In this document: one piece after another, positions 62,539 through 64,000 of the stretch
Layout: each line of letters opens with the position of its first letter
Numbering within the stretch: the stretch's first letter is position 1
From: Myxococcus sp. CA023
Lineage (GTDB): Bacteria; Myxococcota; Myxococcia; Myxococcales; Myxococcaceae
NCBI RefSeq assembly: GCF_010998615.1
Contig: NZ_JAAEAH010000018.1
Coordinates: 44,595 to 108,594, forward strand
Direction: 5' to 3'
Length of the DNA stretch: 64,000 nucleotides
Made by a program: the position numbers and the translations under genes
Notes under the pieces: model-generated
Seen by the model: only the letters and a program-made list of their open reading frames with translations
Databases searched by the model: none
What the model was told of the DNA's origin: nothing

Positions 62539-63348
62539 TCAGGCGGGCAGCGCGCGTGACAGCGCCTGCCGTACCGCCGCGCGCACGGGCGCGGGGACCT
62601 CATCCCCGGGGATGCGCCGGCACAGGGACACCGTGCGCTTGAGTGCGTCACACGCGTCGCTGCAGCGGGGGCAGCGGGACAAATGGTCCTCCAAGCGCAC
62701 ACAGGCGGCCTGGTCCACCTCCTCCGCGGCGAACTCCGACAGCTCCTGCGCCAGCTCCGGACACCCCGCGCCCTGTCCGTGGGCGCCCTCCCCCAGGAGG
62801 GTGGCGAGGTGCTCGCGCATCTGGAGCCGCGCGCGGTGCAGCCGGCTCTTGAGCGCACGCACCTCGATGCCCACCACGCTGGCCGCCTCCTCGGCCGTGA
62901 GCCCCTCCACGTCCCGGAGGATGAGCACCTCTCGATGCGCCTCCGGCAGCGCGAGGATGGCCACCTGCAACACCTCGCCCATCTGCCGCGCGTGGGAGAC
63001 CATGTCCGGCGTCGCCTCCTCCGCCGCGACGTTCGTGGCCGCGGGCGAGTCGAGCGGCTGGAAGTCCTCAGGCGCGCCGACGCGGCGGCGGCGCAGGCGG
63101 AAGCAGTGCGTGCGGGCCACCTGGTACAACCAGGTGGACAGCGCCGCGTCCCCTCGGAACGCGTGGATGCCCCGGAAGGCGGAGAACAGCGTCTCCTGGA
63201 GGACCTCCATGGCGTCCTCCTCGGAGCCGCACATGCGCAGGCCAAAGCGGTACACCTGCTTCTCGTGGCGGGCGAGGACCTCGTCCAGGGCCTTGTCGTC
63301 GCCAGCGCGCGCGGCCTCCATCAACTGCTCATCGGTTCGCGTCGACAT
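62539..63348 (-). CDS. ECF RNA polymerase sigma factor with fused zinc-binding (anti-sigma-like) tail
   Basis: A 269-residue protein. Region sigma-2 is at about 20-90 (DEVLARHEKQVYRFGLRMCG, then STWLYQVARTHCFRLRRR) and sigma-4 at about 130-180 (LPEAHREVLILRDVEGLTAEEAASVVGIEVRALKSRLHRAR). After it a second domain (about 195-245) has CVRLEDHLSRCPRCSDACDA, an HxxxCxxC zinc-binding motif like the ZAS domain of anti-sigma factors, usually encoded by a separate gene. Fusion would let the tail hold or tune the sigma in cis (inference). GAAGGGCGG precedes the ATG. It is convergent with the propeller/TPR gene, 40 bases away. Confidence 0.88.
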   Translation of the reverse strand: MSTRTDEQLMEAARAGDDKALDEVLARHEKQVYRFGLRMCGSEEDAMEVLQETLFSAFRGIHAFRGDAALSTWLYQVARTHCFRLRRRRVGAPEDFQPLDSPAATNVAAEEATPDMVSHARQMGEVLQVAILALPEAHREVLILRDVEGLTAEEAASVVGIEVRALKSRLHRARLQMREHLATLLGEGAHGQGAGCPELAQELSEFAAEEVDQAACVRLEDHLSRCPRCSDACDALKRTVSLCRRIPGDEVPAPVRAAVRQALSRALPA

Positions 63349-63432
63349 CCGCCCTTCGCCTCCTCATCGGAAGAACGCCCGGTCACCAGGATGCCTTCCT
63401 GGATGGCGCCAGGAGGTTACATCGCGCCAGAC

Positions 63433-63957
63433 CTAGCGCCTGTGCTGAAGCGACAGGCCGAGCTGACCGCCGGACGCGCCGTGCCCGGGAGGCCGCCAGC
63501 TCCCGCCCAGCGTGGCTCGAAGCGCCTGCCGGCGGAGATACCAGCTGAGCCCGGCATCCAGCCGCGCGCCGCCCGGGGCGTCCGCCAGGGCGCCGCCCGT
63601 GACTCGCGCCACCAGCGCCCACGGCTCGAGCACCGTGGCCCCCGGCCCCGGCAGGTTGAGGCCCGCGCGGACGTGGGCGAGCAGCGCGTGCCCCTGGGGG
63701 GAGGCCACCTGGTGGAGCTCGGCCGAGAGCACCAGCGGACGCAGGCGCAGGAGCGCATCCACGCCCCAGGAGCGTGCGTCGCCCCCAGGCTCCGTGCTCC
63801 CTTGCAGGGCCAGGGTGAGGCCCGGCCGAAGGCCGAAATCATTCATGGGCAGGCTGAGGGAGTACGCCTCTGCCTCGGGCGCGCCCAGGGTGAGCGCGGC
63901 GCGGGCCACGAGCAGCGGCGGTCGCCACGCCCCCTCCGGCCCGGGGCGGTACACCAC
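63433..63957 (-). CDS. C-terminal part of a beta-barrel-like outer-membrane protein, cut by the contig end
   Basis: 174 codons are present, from the real sequence boundary to the TAG at 63435-63433. Alternating polar and hydrophobic residues (LVARAALTLGAP, AYSLSLPMND, LLRLRPLVLSAELHQV, LRATLGGSW) and an ending LGLSLQHRR fit amphipathic strands of an outer-membrane barrel. No specific family was recognised. The frame appears to begin MYKRQ, but those five codons are the reverse complement of the Nextera mosaic end (TTG TAT AAG AGA CAG) and are not part of the protein. The true start lies on an unassembled stretch. Confidence 0.6.
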   Translation of the reverse strand: MVYRPGPEGAWRPPLLVARAALTLGAPEAEAYSLSLPMNDFGLRPGLTLALQGSTEPGGDARSWGVDALLRLRPLVLSAELHQVASPQGHALLAHVRAGLNLPGPGATVLEPWALVARVTGGALADAPGGARLDAGLSWYLRRQALRATLGGSWRPPGHGASGGQLGLSLQHRR

Positions 63958-64000
63958 CTGTCTCTTATACAAATCTCCGAGCCCACGAGACTACGCTGCA
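63958..64000. other. Illumina Nextera adapter plus i7 index (assembly artefact)
   Basis: Bases 63958-63991 read CTGTCTCTTATACAAATCT followed by CCGAGCCCACGAGAC, the Nextera read-2 transposase adapter with one mismatch (A at 63972 for C). Bases 63992-63999 are TACGCTGC, a Nextera XT i7 index (N721), and the final A begins the outer adapter. The genome therefore ends at about 63957 (CTG could be shared). Confidence 0.97.

Overview
The window is very GC-rich, with strong G/C bias at third codon positions. Its gene content (long hybrid PKS-NRPS operon, pyrrole-polyene pigment logic, serpin, ArsA-like and patatin-like proteins, YdbH/YdbL-like envelope genes) fits a fruiting myxobacterium of the Myxococcaceae (Myxococcus, Corallococcus or Pyxidicoccus type). 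This is inferred from content; no rRNA or other marker gene is present. The right edge is a true assembly end: the last 43 bases are an Illumina Nextera adapter plus an i7 index, not genome.

Region 1 (1-7186) is ordinary accessory chromosome with some decay. It holds a minus-strand operon running off the left edge (EcsC/TerB-like membrane protein, small membrane protein, start of a third gene), a hypothetical gene, and a lipoprotein serpin lying between two broken gene fragments (the C-terminus of an Asl1-like glycosyl hydrolase and the N-terminus of a trypsin-like protease). It also holds a LysM plus cysteine-hydrolase-like protein, an apparently truncated hypothetical gene, and a divergent squalene/phytoene-synthase-like protein.

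Region 2 (7217-54689) is one biosynthetic gene cluster of about 47 kb. Pyrrole-starter genes sit at both borders: a PltL-like carrier protein (with a type II thioesterase) on the left, and a PltE-like prolyl-carrier-protein dehydrogenase with a PltF-like prolyl-AMP ligase on the right. Between them a minus-strand operon of about 43 kb, mostly with overlapping start/stop codons, encodes in transcription order: an alkaline-phosphatase-superfamily enzyme; an FAD oxygenase with an extra C-terminal domain; an AT-less KS-ACP; KS-(degenerate AT)-KR-ACP; Cy-A-PCP-KS-AT-DH-KR-ACP; two KS-AT-DH-KR-ACP modules; a terminal C-A-PCP-TE module with an Asn-like A-domain code; a patatin-like hydrolase; an ArsA-like ATPase; a small hypothetical; and one more KS-AT-DH-KR-ACP module. 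Pyrrole starter, heterocycle, polyene and asparagine-type terminus together are the logic of the DKxanthenes, the yellow developmental pigments of Myxococcus and Stigmatella. I read this as a DKxanthene-type cluster. Its less familiar parts are the two AT-defective starter modules, the PKS module placed after the thioesterase module, the ArsA/patatin cassette and the fused oxygenase.

Region 3 (54833-62498) is a plus-strand operon with a large AsmA/YdbH-like envelope protein, a DUF1318 (YdbL-like) lipoprotein and a secreted beta-propeller/TPR protein, probably concerned with the cell envelope and not with the pigment. A convergent ECF sigma factor with a fused zinc-binding anti-sigma-like tail follows, then a truncated beta-barrel-like gene cut off by the adapter.

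No tRNA, rRNA, CRISPR array, insertion sequence or prophage was seen.
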